Shown here piece by piece: positions 25,979 to 34,804 of a DNA stretch of 64,000 nucleotides. Position 1 is the stretch's first letter. Every line of letters starts with the position of its first letter. The translations under genes were made by a program, and so were the position numbers. The notes under the pieces were generated by a model that saw only the letters and a program-made list of their open reading frames with translations, did not search any database and was not told the DNA's origin. Location of the stretch: NCBI RefSeq assembly GCF_014518425.1, contig NZ_JACVCU010000001.1, positions 744,001-808,000 of the forward strand, given 5' to 3'. Origin of the DNA: Terrabacter sp. MAHUQ-38. GTDB lineage: Bacteria; Actinomycetota; Actinomycetes; Actinomycetales; Dermatophilaceae.

Positions 25979-26850
25979 TGCGTACTCCGTTCCTCGCGGC
26001 GAAACAGCCGCGGTCCCGTCGGTCGGGACGCCGCGCCCTGCTGTCGGTGGTCGCCGTCGCCGTCGCCGTGGTGTGGGCGTTCCCGGTCTACTGGATGATC
26101 AACTCCGCCTTTCTCGACACGGTGACGCTGCAGCGCACGACGCCGACCTTCCTGCCCTTCGGTGGGTCGCTCGACAACTTCGCGACCGTCCTCGACGACG
26201 CGGGCTTCCTTCGGGCCCTGGGGATCTCGCTCACCGTCACGCTCATCACGGTCGCGGCGGCCATCGTGATCGCCTTCCTCGGGGCGCTCGCGATCAGTCG
26301 CTTCCGCTTCAGGGGCCGGCGCTCCTTCGTGCTCGCGCTGCTCCTCATCCAGATGCTGCCGGCCGAGGGTCTCTTCATCGCGCAGTACAAGATGATGAGC
26401 TCGGTCGGGCTGCTCAACAACGTGCTCGGGCTCGCCCTGCTCTACACGGCCGCGGTCGTGCCGTTCACGGTGTGGATGCTGCGCGGGTTCGTCGCCGGCG
26501 TGCCGATCGAGCTCGAGGAGGCCGCCATGGTCGACGGTCTGTCGCGGAGCAAGGCGTTCCTGCGGATCACCTTCCCGCTGCTGGCTCCCGGGCTCGTCGC
26601 GTCGGGTGTCTACGCGTTCCTGCAGGCGTGGAACGAGTTCACCGTCGCGCTGGTCGTCATGACCGAGGAGCAGTCGCGGACGCTGCCGCTGTGGCTGCGG
26701 GGTTTCGTGCAGGCCAGCGCTACCCGCGAGACGGACTGGGGCCAGGTGATGGCCGCCTCGACCGTCGTCGCGGTGCCGGTCATCATCTTCTTCCTCATCG
26801 TGCAGGGGCGGATGAGCAGCGGCCTCGTGGGCGGGGCGGTGAAGGGCTGA
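25978..26850 (+). CDS. ABC transporter permease (MalG-like), amino-sugar importer
   Basis: Encodes 290 residues with six transmembrane segments and the EAA loop EAAMVDGLSRSKAFLRITFP. ATG 25978 shares its A with the preceding TGA. The open extension upstream to 25240 is Arg-rich and lies antisense-like over the first permease, so it is excluded. The GH3 gene begins one base after the stop. Confidence 0.92.
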   Translation: MRTPFLAAKQPRSRRSGRRALLSVVAVAVAVVWAFPVYWMINSAFLDTVTLQRTTPTFLPFGGSLDNFATVLDDAGFLRALGISLTVTLITVAAAIVIAFLGALAISRFRFRGRRSFVLALLLIQMLPAEGLFIAQYKMMSSVGLLNNVLGLALLYTAAVVPFTVWMLRGFVAGVPIELEEAAMVDGLSRSKAFLRITFPLLAPGLVASGVYAFLQAWNEFTVALVVMTEEQSRTLPLWLRGFVQASATRETDWGQVMAASTVVAVPVIIFFLIVQGRMSSGLVGGAVKG

Positions 26851-26851
26851 C

Positions 26852-28273
26852 ATGGACACCTCACGAGAGGCGCTGCGGCGCCTCGTTACCGGCACGCTCA
26901 TGCCCGGGTTCGTCGGCACTTCCGTGCCCGGGTGGGTCGGGAGGGAGTATGCCGCCGGGCTGGCCTCCGTGTGCCTCTACGGTGCGAACATCGTCGACCC
27001 GGACCAGCTGGCCCGGCTGTGTGCCCAGCTGCGCGCGGCCGCGCCCGACCTGGTCGTCGCTGTCGACGAGGAGGGCGGCGACGTCACGCGCCTGCACTAC
27101 CCGACCGGCTCGACCCAACCGGGCAACGCCCTGCTCGGCCGTCTCGACGACACGGCCCTGACACGAGCCTCCGCGTCGGCCATCGGACACGAGCTCGCGG
27201 CATACGGCATCAACCTCGACCTCGCCCCGGTGGTCGACGTCAACTCGGCCGACGAGAACCCCGTCATCGGGGTGCGCAGCTTCGGCGCAGATGCGGCTGC
27301 GGTCGCGCGGCACTCGGCGGCCTATGTCGAGGGCGTGCAGTCGGTCGGGGTCGCCGCGTGCGCCAAGCACTTCCCGGGGCACGGGGACACCGTCATCGAC
27401 TCGCACCTCGACGTGCCGCACGTCCACGCCGAGGCACACGTGCTCGACACGCGTGAGCTCGAGCCGTTCCGCACGGCCATCGGGGCCGGGGTCGCCTGCG
27501 TCATGACGTCGCACGTCGTCGTCAGCGCGATCGACCCGGACCGGCCGGCGACCTTCTCGCCCCTCGTGCTCGGCGAGGTGCTGCGGGGCCGGCTCGGGTT
27601 CGAGGGCGTCATCGTCTCGGACGCCCTCGACATGGCAGGCGCCTCGGCGGAGACGGGGATCCCCGAGGCGGCGGTGCGCGCCCTCGCCGCCGGCTGCGAC
27701 CTGCTGTGCGTGGGGTCGGAGACGACGGAGGAGTGCTACCTCGCGGTGGTCGATGCCGTCGTGGACGCGGCCACGTCGGGACGGTTGCCGGTCGGTCGGC
27801 TCGAGGATGCGTCGGCACGGGTTGCACTGCTGTCCAAGGGGTTCGGCGCGCCCGGGCAGGCCGTCTCAGCTGACGCCGGTCTGTCGAGGTGGGGGAACGG
27901 GAGTCTCGTGGGCGGGTTCGCCATCGGTGACGCGGTGCAGCCCTGGCTCGACGCGGACGGCGACGCCGTCATCGTGCAGGTGGCGTCCGACGTCAACCTC
28001 GCGGTCGGCCGGGTCGCGTGGGGGCCGAGTGCGGCCGGCCTGACGACCGGCGAGGCCGACGTGCAGCCGGGGGCGAAGGTCGCCGTGGCGGGGCGCGGGC
28101 TCTCGGATGCGCACCCGCTGTGGGACGTCGTCGATCGTCTTCGCGCACAAGGGCATCCGACGATCGTCGTCGACTGCGGGTGGCCGCGGGGTGGCGCCGA
28201 CCTCGTCACGTTCGGCGGTTCGGTCGTCGTCGCGGAGGCGCTCGGTCGCTACCTCGGGGTGCGGCCGACATGA
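26852..28273 (+). CDS. nagZ: GH3 beta-N-acetylhexosaminidase (NagZ-like), cytoplasmic
   Basis: Encodes 473 residues. The NagZ histidine loop KHFPGHGDT (172-180) is followed by DSHLDVPHV, and the nucleophile is Asp257 in IVSDALDMAG. No signal peptide is present, so it should cleave imported GlcNAc-containing oligosaccharides, for example chitobiose or muropeptide fragments, into free GlcNAc. A C-terminal domain of about 130 residues after the barrel resembles the extra domain seen in actinobacterial GH3 enzymes. GH3 N-acetylglucosaminidases can act as phosphorylases through the same His-Asp dyad, so that activity cannot be excluded. Confidence 0.9.
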   Translation: MDTSREALRRLVTGTLMPGFVGTSVPGWVGREYAAGLASVCLYGANIVDPDQLARLCAQLRAAAPDLVVAVDEEGGDVTRLHYPTGSTQPGNALLGRLDDTALTRASASAIGHELAAYGINLDLAPVVDVNSADENPVIGVRSFGADAAAVARHSAAYVEGVQSVGVAACAKHFPGHGDTVIDSHLDVPHVHAEAHVLDTRELEPFRTAIGAGVACVMTSHVVVSAIDPDRPATFSPLVLGEVLRGRLGFEGVIVSDALDMAGASAETGIPEAAVRALAAGCDLLCVGSETTEECYLAVVDAVVDAATSGRLPVGRLEDASARVALLSKGFGAPGQAVSADAGLSRWGNGSLVGGFAIGDAVQPWLDADGDAVIVQVASDVNLAVGRVAWGPSAAGLTTGEADVQPGAKVAVAGRGLSDAHPLWDVVDRLRAQGHPTIVVDCGWPRGGADLVTFGGSVVVAEALGRYLGVRPT

Positions 28274-29349
28274 CCGCTCGGCTCAGGCTCGGCATCGACG
28301 TCGGCGGCACGAAGACGGCCGCGGCCATGGTGACCGAGGACGGGACTCTGCGCGCGATCCGGTCGGCGCCGTCGGGGCGAGGTCCCGGCGGGGTCGTCGA
28401 TGTCGCCGTGCGGCTGGCCAGCGAGGTGTTGAGGGAGGTGGGCGTCGACGTCGGCGGGGGAGCCGTGGGCGGCGACGGCGCGGCGCTCGGCGTGGCGGTC
28501 GGCGTGGCGGTCGGCGCGTGCATGCCCGGACTCGTCGACCCCGCAACGGGACTGGTCCGCCACGCGGTGAACCTCGAGGTCGACTCTCTCGACCTCGGCG
28601 GCGAGCTCACGGCTCGCCTCGGGGTGCCCGTCGCCGTGGAGAACGACGTCAAGGCGGCCGCTCTCGGGGCCTGGCGACTGCGGTCGACCGGCTCCTCAGA
28701 CTCTGTCCCGACGGCGCTCGCGTACCTCAACCTCGGCACCGGGTTGGCCTCGGCGGTCGTCCGTGACGGGGTCGTCGTCCGCGGGATCGACGGTGCTGCG
28801 GGCGAGATCGGGCACCTGCCGGTAGGGGGCGACGCGCCGTGCACCTGCGGCCAGGTCGGTTGCCTCGAGACGATCGCGTCCGGTTCGGCACTCGCCCGGC
28901 TGTGGCCCGAGTCGCGACGGCTTGCCCGCGACCCGTTCGCCGCAGCGGCCGCGGGCGACATCGTTGCCGCGGCCGCCGTCGACGTCCTCTGCACGGGCGT
29001 GGGCCTGGCCGTGCAGGTGCTCGCCCTCGCCTCGGGTGCCGAGCAGGTGGTGATCGGTGGCGGCCTCGCCGCGCTCGGCCGGCCGCTCCTCGACGGTGCC
29101 CGGGCCGACCTGCGCCGTCGGGCTCGCAGCGCCCAGCTCCTCGACGCGCTCGGGTTGCCCGACAGGGTCGAGCTGCTGCCTGCAGACCTCCCCGTCGCCG
29201 CGCTCGGTGCCGCCTGGCTGGGCACCGTCTCGCATCCTGCGGTCCGCGCCGCCCCGCCGGTCGCGGCGGGTGCGTGGCCGGGAGACGGGCCGGACGGCAT
29301 ACGGGGGCAGCGGGATGGCGCGACGGCCCGCGGTGGGAAGGTGGGCTGA
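28270..29349 (+). CDS. ROK family N-acetylglucosamine kinase
   Basis: Encodes 359 residues. The phosphate-binding loop LGIDVGGTKTAAAMV, GEIGHLPVG and zinc motif CTCGQVGCLET identify a ROK kinase without a DNA-binding domain. It probably phosphorylates GlcNAc released by the GH3 enzyme. ATG 28270 overlaps the GH3 stop by four bases. An unusual Gly/Val repeat region near residues 58-85 (VGVAVGVAVG) reflects short GTCGGCGTGGCG tandem repeats. The C-terminal 45 residues are low complexity. Confidence 0.88.
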   Translation: MTARLRLGIDVGGTKTAAAMVTEDGTLRAIRSAPSGRGPGGVVDVAVRLASEVLREVGVDVGGGAVGGDGAALGVAVGVAVGACMPGLVDPATGLVRHAVNLEVDSLDLGGELTARLGVPVAVENDVKAAALGAWRLRSTGSSDSVPTALAYLNLGTGLASAVVRDGVVVRGIDGAAGEIGHLPVGGDAPCTCGQVGCLETIASGSALARLWPESRRLARDPFAAAAAGDIVAAAAVDVLCTGVGLAVQVLALASGAEQVVIGGGLAALGRPLLDGARADLRRRARSAQLLDALGLPDRVELLPADLPVAALGAAWLGTVSHPAVRAAPPVAAGAWPGDGPDGIRGQRDGATARGGKVG

Positions 29350-30161
29350 TGGAGGTCCTGGTCCTGCCCACCCCCGAGGACGTCGCCCGTCGAGCGGCGG
29401 AGGTCGTCATCGCCGGTCTCGTCGACGCCGCGCGGGCCGAGCCCGTCCTCGGACTCGCGACGGGGTCGTCGCCGCTGGGGCTGTACGCGGAGCTCGCGAC
29501 CGCCGTGCGGAGCGGGCGGCTCGACCTGCGGTCGGCGCGCGGCTTCGCCCTCGACGAGTATGTCGGGCTGCGTGAAGGGCACCCGCAGTCCTACCGGGAG
29601 GTGCTGTTGCGGGAGGTGTGCCGGCCGCTCGGGCTGTCTCCGGACCGTCTGCACGTGCCGGACGGGTCAGGGCAGGACGAGGCGGCCCTCGTGGCCGCGG
29701 CGCAGGCGTACGAGCGACTCATCGCCGACGCCGGCGGTGTCGACGTGCAGATCCTCGGGATCGGCGCCAACGGTCACCTCGGCTTCAACGAACCCGGCTC
29801 GGCACTGTCGTCGCGGACCCGGGTCAAACGGCTGTCCGAACGGACGCGGAGCGACAACGCCCGCTTCTTCGACGGCCCCGACGACGTGCCGACGCACTGT
29901 GTCACCCAGGGGCTCGGCACCGTCCTCGACGCCCGGCGCCTCGTTCTCGTCGCGTCCGGCGCCGCCAAGGCGGAGGCCGTGGCAGCTGCGCTCGAGGGCC
30001 CGCTGTCCGCCTCGTGCCCGGGGTCGGTGCTCCAGTGGCACGCGGACGCCACGGCTGTCCTCGACGACGCCGCCGCGACGGGCTTGCGCAACCGTGACTA
30101 CTACGACGAGTCGGCCTCGGGATTGCCCGAACCGGTCACGCGCCGACCCAAGGCGTGGTAA
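29349..30161 (+). CDS. nagB: glucosamine-6-phosphate deaminase
   Basis: Encodes 270 residues. LGLATGSSPLGLYAEL, FALDEYVGLREGHPQSYR and ILGIGANGHLGFNEPGS are diagnostic for NagB, which converts glucosamine-6-phosphate to fructose-6-phosphate and ammonia. ATG shares its A with the preceding TGA. The deacetylase nagA, needed between the kinase and this step, is not in the cluster. Confidence 0.95.
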   Translation: MEVLVLPTPEDVARRAAEVVIAGLVDAARAEPVLGLATGSSPLGLYAELATAVRSGRLDLRSARGFALDEYVGLREGHPQSYREVLLREVCRPLGLSPDRLHVPDGSGQDEAALVAAAQAYERLIADAGGVDVQILGIGANGHLGFNEPGSALSSRTRVKRLSERTRSDNARFFDGPDDVPTHCVTQGLGTVLDARRLVLVASGAAKAEAVAAALEGPLSASCPGSVLQWHADATAVLDDAAATGLRNRDYYDESASGLPEPVTRRPKAW

Positions 30162-30202
30162 AGGCGGATTCACGGTTGGACAACGGGAGCCATCGCAGTG
30201 GT

Positions 30203-30377
30203 TGTGGAAAACCGCACAGGCCTGAGGATGTTGTCCTCCACACCCGGTGGACACACGTTTCCGCAGGTCGCCACGCACGAGGTCATGTGACCGGCACCAC
30301 AGCTGCACAGTTGTTCACACACCTTGTCCACACCTGTTGACGGCGTGTCGCCGGGGCCTGCCCACAGGTTGTCCACA
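30203..30377 (+). promoter_or_regulatory. cluster of DnaA boxes upstream of dnaB
   Basis: Two perfect boxes TTGTCCACA (30324-30332, 30369-30377), TTGTTCACA (30311-30319, one mismatch) and TGTGGAAAA (30203-30211, one mismatch, reverse strand) fall within 175 bp of the 386-bp gap between nagB and dnaB. Weaker half-sites lie around 30231 and 30359. It could regulate dnaB through DnaA or titrate DnaA. The dnaA and dnaN genes are absent, so it is not the usual oriC. Confidence 0.7.
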
Positions 30378-30547
30378 GGGATTGTTGTGGTTGCCGAGGA
30401 CCCGCCCTAGGGTTTGGCGGGTGCTCCTCGGGGAGGGCGGAACAGCCGGGTTGGGTAGGCCCGGCGCCGCCACTGTCATCGCCGCGATGTCTACTGGTGT
30501 CGACCGAGTTGCACCGATGTCATTCGCATGCAGGGGAAGGGGAGCAC

Positions 30548-33133
30548 GTGTCGCTCGACGAGCTGAGCACGAGCGCCTTCGCGTCGTCGACGCGTGACGG
30601 GGGGCCGCCAGACGACCGCCTCCCGCCGCAGGACGTCGGCGCCGAACAGTCCGTTCTCGGCGGCATGCTCCTGTCGAAGGACGCGATCGCCGACTGCGTC
30701 GAGCAGCTCAAGGGCACGGACTTCTATCGACCCGCGCACGAGCTCATCTACGACGCGATCCTCGACCTCTACGGTCGCGGCGAGCCCGCCGACGCCATCA
30801 CCGTCAGCGACGAGCTGACGAAGCGTGGCGACCTGGGGCGCGTCGGCGGTCAGGCGTACCTCCACCAGCTCATCGCGTCGGTCCCGACCGCCGCCAACGC
30901 GGGGTACTACGCCCAGATCGTCGCCGAGCGCGCCGTGCTGCGCCGTCTCGTCGAGGCCGGCACTCGCATCGTCCAGCTCGGCTACGCCCAGGGCGGCGGC
31001 GACGTCGAGGACATCGTCAACGCAGCCCAGGCCGAGGTCTACGCCGTCGCCGACAAGCGCGGCGGCGAGGACTACCACGCCATCGGCGACATCATCGAGG
31101 CCACGGTCGACGAGATCGAGGTCGCGTCCGGGCGATCCGGCGAGATGACCGGTGTCCCAACGGGATTCACCGACTTCGACGCCCTGACCAACGGCCTGCA
31201 CCCGGGTCAGATGATCGTCATCGCCGCCAGGCCGGCGATGGGAAAGGCGCTCGCGCTCGACACGCCGCTCCCGACGCCCGACGGCTGGACGACGATGGGG
31301 GAGGTCCAGCCCGGCGACCTCGTGCTCGGTTCCGACGGCCGACCGACCCAGGTCGTGGCTGCCACCGAGGTCATGGTCGACCGACCGTGCTACGAGGTGG
31401 AGTTCTCCGACGGGACGGTCATCGTCGCGGACGAGCAGCACCAGTGGTTGACGCGGTCGCGCTCGGAACGCCGGGCAGGGGGGCCCGGGTCGATCCGCAC
31501 GTCCCGCGAGATCGCGTTCTCGGTCCGCACCGAGACGGTTGAGGCGCGCCTCAACCATTCGATCCGGAACGCTCGCGCCCTCCAGCTCGACGAGCAGCCA
31601 TTGCCGGTTGCGCCGTACGTCCTCGGTGCGTGGCTCGCGGGCGGTACGAGCGCAGGGGCGTCCATCACGACCGCCGATCCCGAGCTGGTGGTGCGAATCG
31701 AAGCCGAGGGTCTCGTTGTGAAGCATCTCAGCGCGAAGATGCGCTACGCCCTGCAACTTCCCGAGGAGGTGATCGCGGTCCGGACGTGCGTCGTGTGCGG
31801 TGCCGAGTTCACGCCGCGGACCGCCCAGGTCAAGACGTGCGGCCGCTCCTGCGGCGGGCGTGCACAGGGAGTTGAGGGAACGAGCCTCGTCCCGCGGTGC
31901 GCCGACTGCGGTGCGCCGTCATCGGGAATGCGCCTATGCCAAGCGTGCCGTGAGGACCACGGCACGGTCACCGCGCTGCTGCGCGGTCTGGGCGTCCTTG
32001 CCGACAAGCACATTCCCCAGCAGTATCTGCGTGCCAGCGAGGCGCAGCGCCGGGACCTGCTTGCTGGCTTGCTCGACACCGACGGCACAGTCTCCGACGC
32101 CGGTTGCGTGCAGTTCACCGTGACCAACCGATCCCTCGCTCGCGGTGTCCGTGAGCTCGTCGTCAGCCTGGGCTACCGCTGCACCATCGCGACGCGCTCA
32201 GTGAAGGGCCGCACAGCGGAGTCGTCGACCGCGTACGACGTGAACTTCACCTGCGACGACGACGTGTTCTGGTTGCCTCGCAAGGCCCTTCGGCACAAGG
32301 AACTCCGCCGTGAGGTGCTCACTCGACGTGACTCACGGTTCATCACGGACGTGCGCCCGGTCGAGTCCGCGCCGGTGCGGTGCATCGAGGTGGCAGCCGA
32401 CGACCACCTCTACCTCGCGGGCGAGTCGATGATCCCGACGCACAACTCGACGATAGGTCTGGACATCGTGCGGTCGGCGGCGATCAAGCACAAGATGGCC
32501 GCCGTCGTGTTCTCGCTCGAGATGAGCCGCACCGAGATCACCATGCGTCTGCTCTCGGCCGAGGCCGGCATCCAGCTGCAGCACATGCGCAAGGGCACGA
32601 TGCGCGAGGAGGACTGGACCCGCCTCGCGTCGACGATGGGTCGGGTCTCGGACGCCCCTCTCTTCATTGACGACTCGCCGAACATGTCGCTCATGGAGAT
32701 CAGGGCCAAGTGCCGCCGGCTCAAGCAGCGCGAGAACCTCAAGCTCGTCGTCATCGACTACCTCCAGCTCATGAGCTCGGGCAAGCGCGTCGAGTCGCGT
32801 CAGCAGGAGGTCTCGGAGTTCTCGCGTGCGCTCAAGCTGCTCGCGAAGGAGCTCGAGGTCCCGGTCATCGCGATCTCGCAGCTGAACCGTGGTCCCGAGC
32901 AGCGCACCGACAAGAAGCCGGCCATGAGCGACCTGAGAGAGTCCGGCTCGATCGAGCAGGATGCCGACATGGTCGTGCTCCTGCACCGTGAGGCCGCCTA
33001 CGAGAAGGACTCACCCCGCGAGGGGGAGGCGGACCTCATCGTCGCCAAGCACCGAAACGGCCCCACTGACACGATCGTCGTGGCCTTCCAGGGTCACTTC
33101 AGCCGCTTCACCAACATGGCCAACAACTTCTGA
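30548..33133 (+). CDS. dnaB: replicative DNA helicase DnaB with an in-frame intein
   Basis: The precursor has 861 residues; mature DnaB after splicing would have 461. The N-terminal domain (PPQDVGAEQSVLGGMLLSKDAI) and RecA-like ATPase domain are normal, with the Walker A motif split as ARPAMGK/STIGLD by the intein. The later motifs LVVIDYLQLM and SQLNRGPEQR are present. GTG 30548 was chosen because GGGGAAGGGGAG lies directly upstream; the frame is open to 30497. It unwinds DNA at the replication fork. Without splicing the P-loop cannot form, so the intein makes helicase activity conditional on splicing. Confidence 0.97.
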   Translation: MSLDELSTSAFASSTRDGGPPDDRLPPQDVGAEQSVLGGMLLSKDAIADCVEQLKGTDFYRPAHELIYDAILDLYGRGEPADAITVSDELTKRGDLGRVGGQAYLHQLIASVPTAANAGYYAQIVAERAVLRRLVEAGTRIVQLGYAQGGGDVEDIVNAAQAEVYAVADKRGGEDYHAIGDIIEATVDEIEVASGRSGEMTGVPTGFTDFDALTNGLHPGQMIVIAARPAMGKALALDTPLPTPDGWTTMGEVQPGDLVLGSDGRPTQVVAATEVMVDRPCYEVEFSDGTVIVADEQHQWLTRSRSERRAGGPGSIRTSREIAFSVRTETVEARLNHSIRNARALQLDEQPLPVAPYVLGAWLAGGTSAGASITTADPELVVRIEAEGLVVKHLSAKMRYALQLPEEVIAVRTCVVCGAEFTPRTAQVKTCGRSCGGRAQGVEGTSLVPRCADCGAPSSGMRLCQACREDHGTVTALLRGLGVLADKHIPQQYLRASEAQRRDLLAGLLDTDGTVSDAGCVQFTVTNRSLARGVRELVVSLGYRCTIATRSVKGRTAESSTAYDVNFTCDDDVFWLPRKALRHKELRREVLTRRDSRFITDVRPVESAPVRCIEVAADDHLYLAGESMIPTHNSTIGLDIVRSAAIKHKMAAVVFSLEMSRTEITMRLLSAEAGIQLQHMRKGTMREEDWTRLASTMGRVSDAPLFIDDSPNMSLMEIRAKCRRLKQRENLKLVVIDYLQLMSSGKRVESRQQEVSEFSRALKLLAKELEVPVIAISQLNRGPEQRTDKKPAMSDLRESGSIEQDADMVVLLHREAAYEKDSPREGEADLIVAKHRNGPTDTIVVAFQGHFSRFTNMANNF
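31247..32446 (+). other. class 3 intein (400 aa) in the DnaB P-loop, degenerate LAGLIDADG endonuclease with zinc-finger insertion
   Basis: The intein begins with Ala1 (ALALDTPLPTPDGW) rather than Cys or Ser and ends THN before Ser+1. Trp67 (DEQHQWLT, block B), Cys379 (VRCIEV, block F) and Thr398 form the WCT triad of class 3 inteins, where the block F Cys starts splicing. A LAGLIDADG endonuclease is inserted: the first motif reads LGAWLAGGT, with the catalytic Asp replaced by Gly, and the second, LLAGLLDTDGT, is intact. Two cysteine clusters (Cys181/184/198/202 and 218/221/231/234) lie between them and look like zinc knuckles. Confidence 0.9.
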
Positions 33134-33282
33134 GCGACTGTTGCAACGATGCGCCGACGGGTGCCCACACGCGCGTCTTGCGCCGGCTGCATGGATGGCT
33201 GCGCTCCCGGCCTGTCCGGGCGGACACTGGGTGGGAGCAGGACCTGCTCTCGTCGGGTCCGCACGGCTGAGCAGGAGGCGGG

Positions 33283-34146
33283 GTGGCGGGCACGGCGGGT
33301 CGCCAACGCGGTGGGGGCCCGGCGCTGCGGCCGTCGGACCGTGGGCCGCGGCGCGTCAGCAGGATGATCGTCGCCGCGGCGCTGGTCGTGAGCCTTGCTG
33401 CCTGCACTGGGTCGCCGGGCAGAGGAGCGCCCGCGCCCAGCCCGGTGCCCGGCGGGGCGGTGACGCCGGCCACCACCCTCGACGAGACACCCGGGCCCGA
33501 GGCCGTTCCCCGCAGCTACCGGGTGCCTGAGGCTCCGCACGTCGTGGACCGCGACGCGTACGCCTTCCGGACCCTGAGCGCCGTGCGGCCCGGAGCGACG
33601 TACCGCTTGCGCATGCCGGGCAACCTCTATCCAGCAGCACCGCACTCCAACCTGGCCGTGGAGTTCACGCTCTCCGGCGACAGCTGGTGGCTCTTCGAGC
33701 AGGGAGTGGTGACGCAGCGGCCGTCCTACGTGCGGGAGGACGCCGGCGTCCGCGTCATGGAGCTGGACGCGATCCCGTACGGACCGTGCCAGGCCCAAGC
33801 GCGCCCGCTGGCAGACCCGGGACCGACTCCGGCCGACCTGGCGGGTGCCATTCTCTCGAGGTACCCGTTCACCGTGATCGAACGTGTTGCCCCGGTCGCG
33901 CGGTTCGGCGGGTCCGGCGTTCACCTGATCGCGCGGCTCGACGACCCGCGGGCGAGCTTGTGCGACAACAACGGCGTGATGACCTACCGGCCGATGGCGG
34001 GCCAGCACCAGCTCGTCGAGCTGTGGATCGTCACCGTCCACGGTGAGCGGGTGGTCATCGAGCGGTCGTGGTTCCCGGACACGAGCCCGCGTGTCGTAGC
34101 GGACCAGCAGCGCACGCTCGACTCGCTCCGCCTCGTGCGCGTCTGA
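33283..34146 (+). CDS. putative lipoprotein of unknown function
   Basis: Encodes 287 residues. A Gly/Arg-rich N-region precedes MIVAAALVVSLAAC, a lipobox with Cys41, so it should be lipid-anchored. The GTG at 33283 has AGGAGG four bases upstream; ATG 33364 is an alternative that gives a more usual signal peptide. The mature part (about 245 residues) has no family I recognise. It contains regular aromatic and Pro-rich segments (YRVPEAPHVVDRDAYAFRTLS). No adjacent gene explains its role. Confidence 0.7.
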   Translation: MAGTAGRQRGGGPALRPSDRGPRRVSRMIVAAALVVSLAACTGSPGRGAPAPSPVPGGAVTPATTLDETPGPEAVPRSYRVPEAPHVVDRDAYAFRTLSAVRPGATYRLRMPGNLYPAAPHSNLAVEFTLSGDSWWLFEQGVVTQRPSYVREDAGVRVMELDAIPYGPCQAQARPLADPGPTPADLAGAILSRYPFTVIERVAPVARFGGSGVHLIARLDDPRASLCDNNGVMTYRPMAGQHQLVELWIVTVHGERVVIERSWFPDTSPRVVADQQRTLDSLRLVRV

Positions 34147-34222
34147 CTGGCACGCGTTCATCCGCCGCGAGCGGGGCGCGACACGGAGGTTTCCTTACGC
34201 GCTGGATGGCAGAGTGGCGCGC

Positions 34223-34804
34223 ATGGTTGACCACTCTGCCGACAACGCCGCCCGTTCGGAATCCGGCTTGACGGACGACGACTTCGCGCCAGTCTGGGCT
34301 GCCGATGACCGGCCGCGAATCCCACGTGTCGCGAGCGAGCGCGAGGCGCTCACGGCCTACCTCGAGTACTACCGGGCGACGGTGGAGATGAAGTGCCGCG
34401 GCCTGACGCCCGAGCAGGCGCGGGCCCGCTCCATGCCGCCGTCGACGATGTCGCTGCATGGCCTCGTCAGGCACCTCGCCAGCGTCGAGCGTTGGTGGTT
34501 CCAGCAGAACTTTGAACGCCGCGACGTGCCGTTCCTGTTCTTCGCCGAAGGCCAGCCGGACCTCGACTTCAACCCGCCTGCGGACGCCGACTTCGCTGCC
34601 GACCAGCAGACGTGGCGCGCGGAGTGCGCGGTATCTCGGGAGATAGTCGCCGCACATCGGCTCGACGACACCGCCCGACCCTTGGACTGGTACGAGGACG
34701 TCGACCTGCGCTGGCTGGTACTCCGGATGATCACCGAGTACGCCCAACACTGCGGACACGTCGATCTGCTTCGCGAGGGTGTCGACGGTAGGACTGGCTC
34801 GTGA
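34223..34804 (+). CDS. DinB superfamily (DUF664) protein
   Basis: Encodes 193 residues. A four-helix metal-binding bundle is indicated by LHGLVRHLASVERWWFQQNF and the final MITEYAQHCGHVDLLRE, which supply the conserved His triad. Members include mycothiol- or bacillithiol-dependent transferases. ATG 34223 was chosen; GTG 34214 is three codons upstream. There is no adjacent partner, so the substrate is unknown. Confidence 0.85.
   Translation: MVDHSADNAARSESGLTDDDFAPVWAADDRPRIPRVASEREALTAYLEYYRATVEMKCRGLTPEQARARSMPPSTMSLHGLVRHLASVERWWFQQNFERRDVPFLFFAEGQPDLDFNPPADADFAADQQTWRAECAVSREIVAAHRLDDTARPLDWYEDVDLRWLVLRMITEYAQHCGHVDLLREGVDGRTGS

Noticed and set aside
30162-30547. DnaA-box region considered as oriC
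   Set aside because: dnaA, dnaN and rpmH are absent, and the boxes are few compared with a normal actinobacterial origin.
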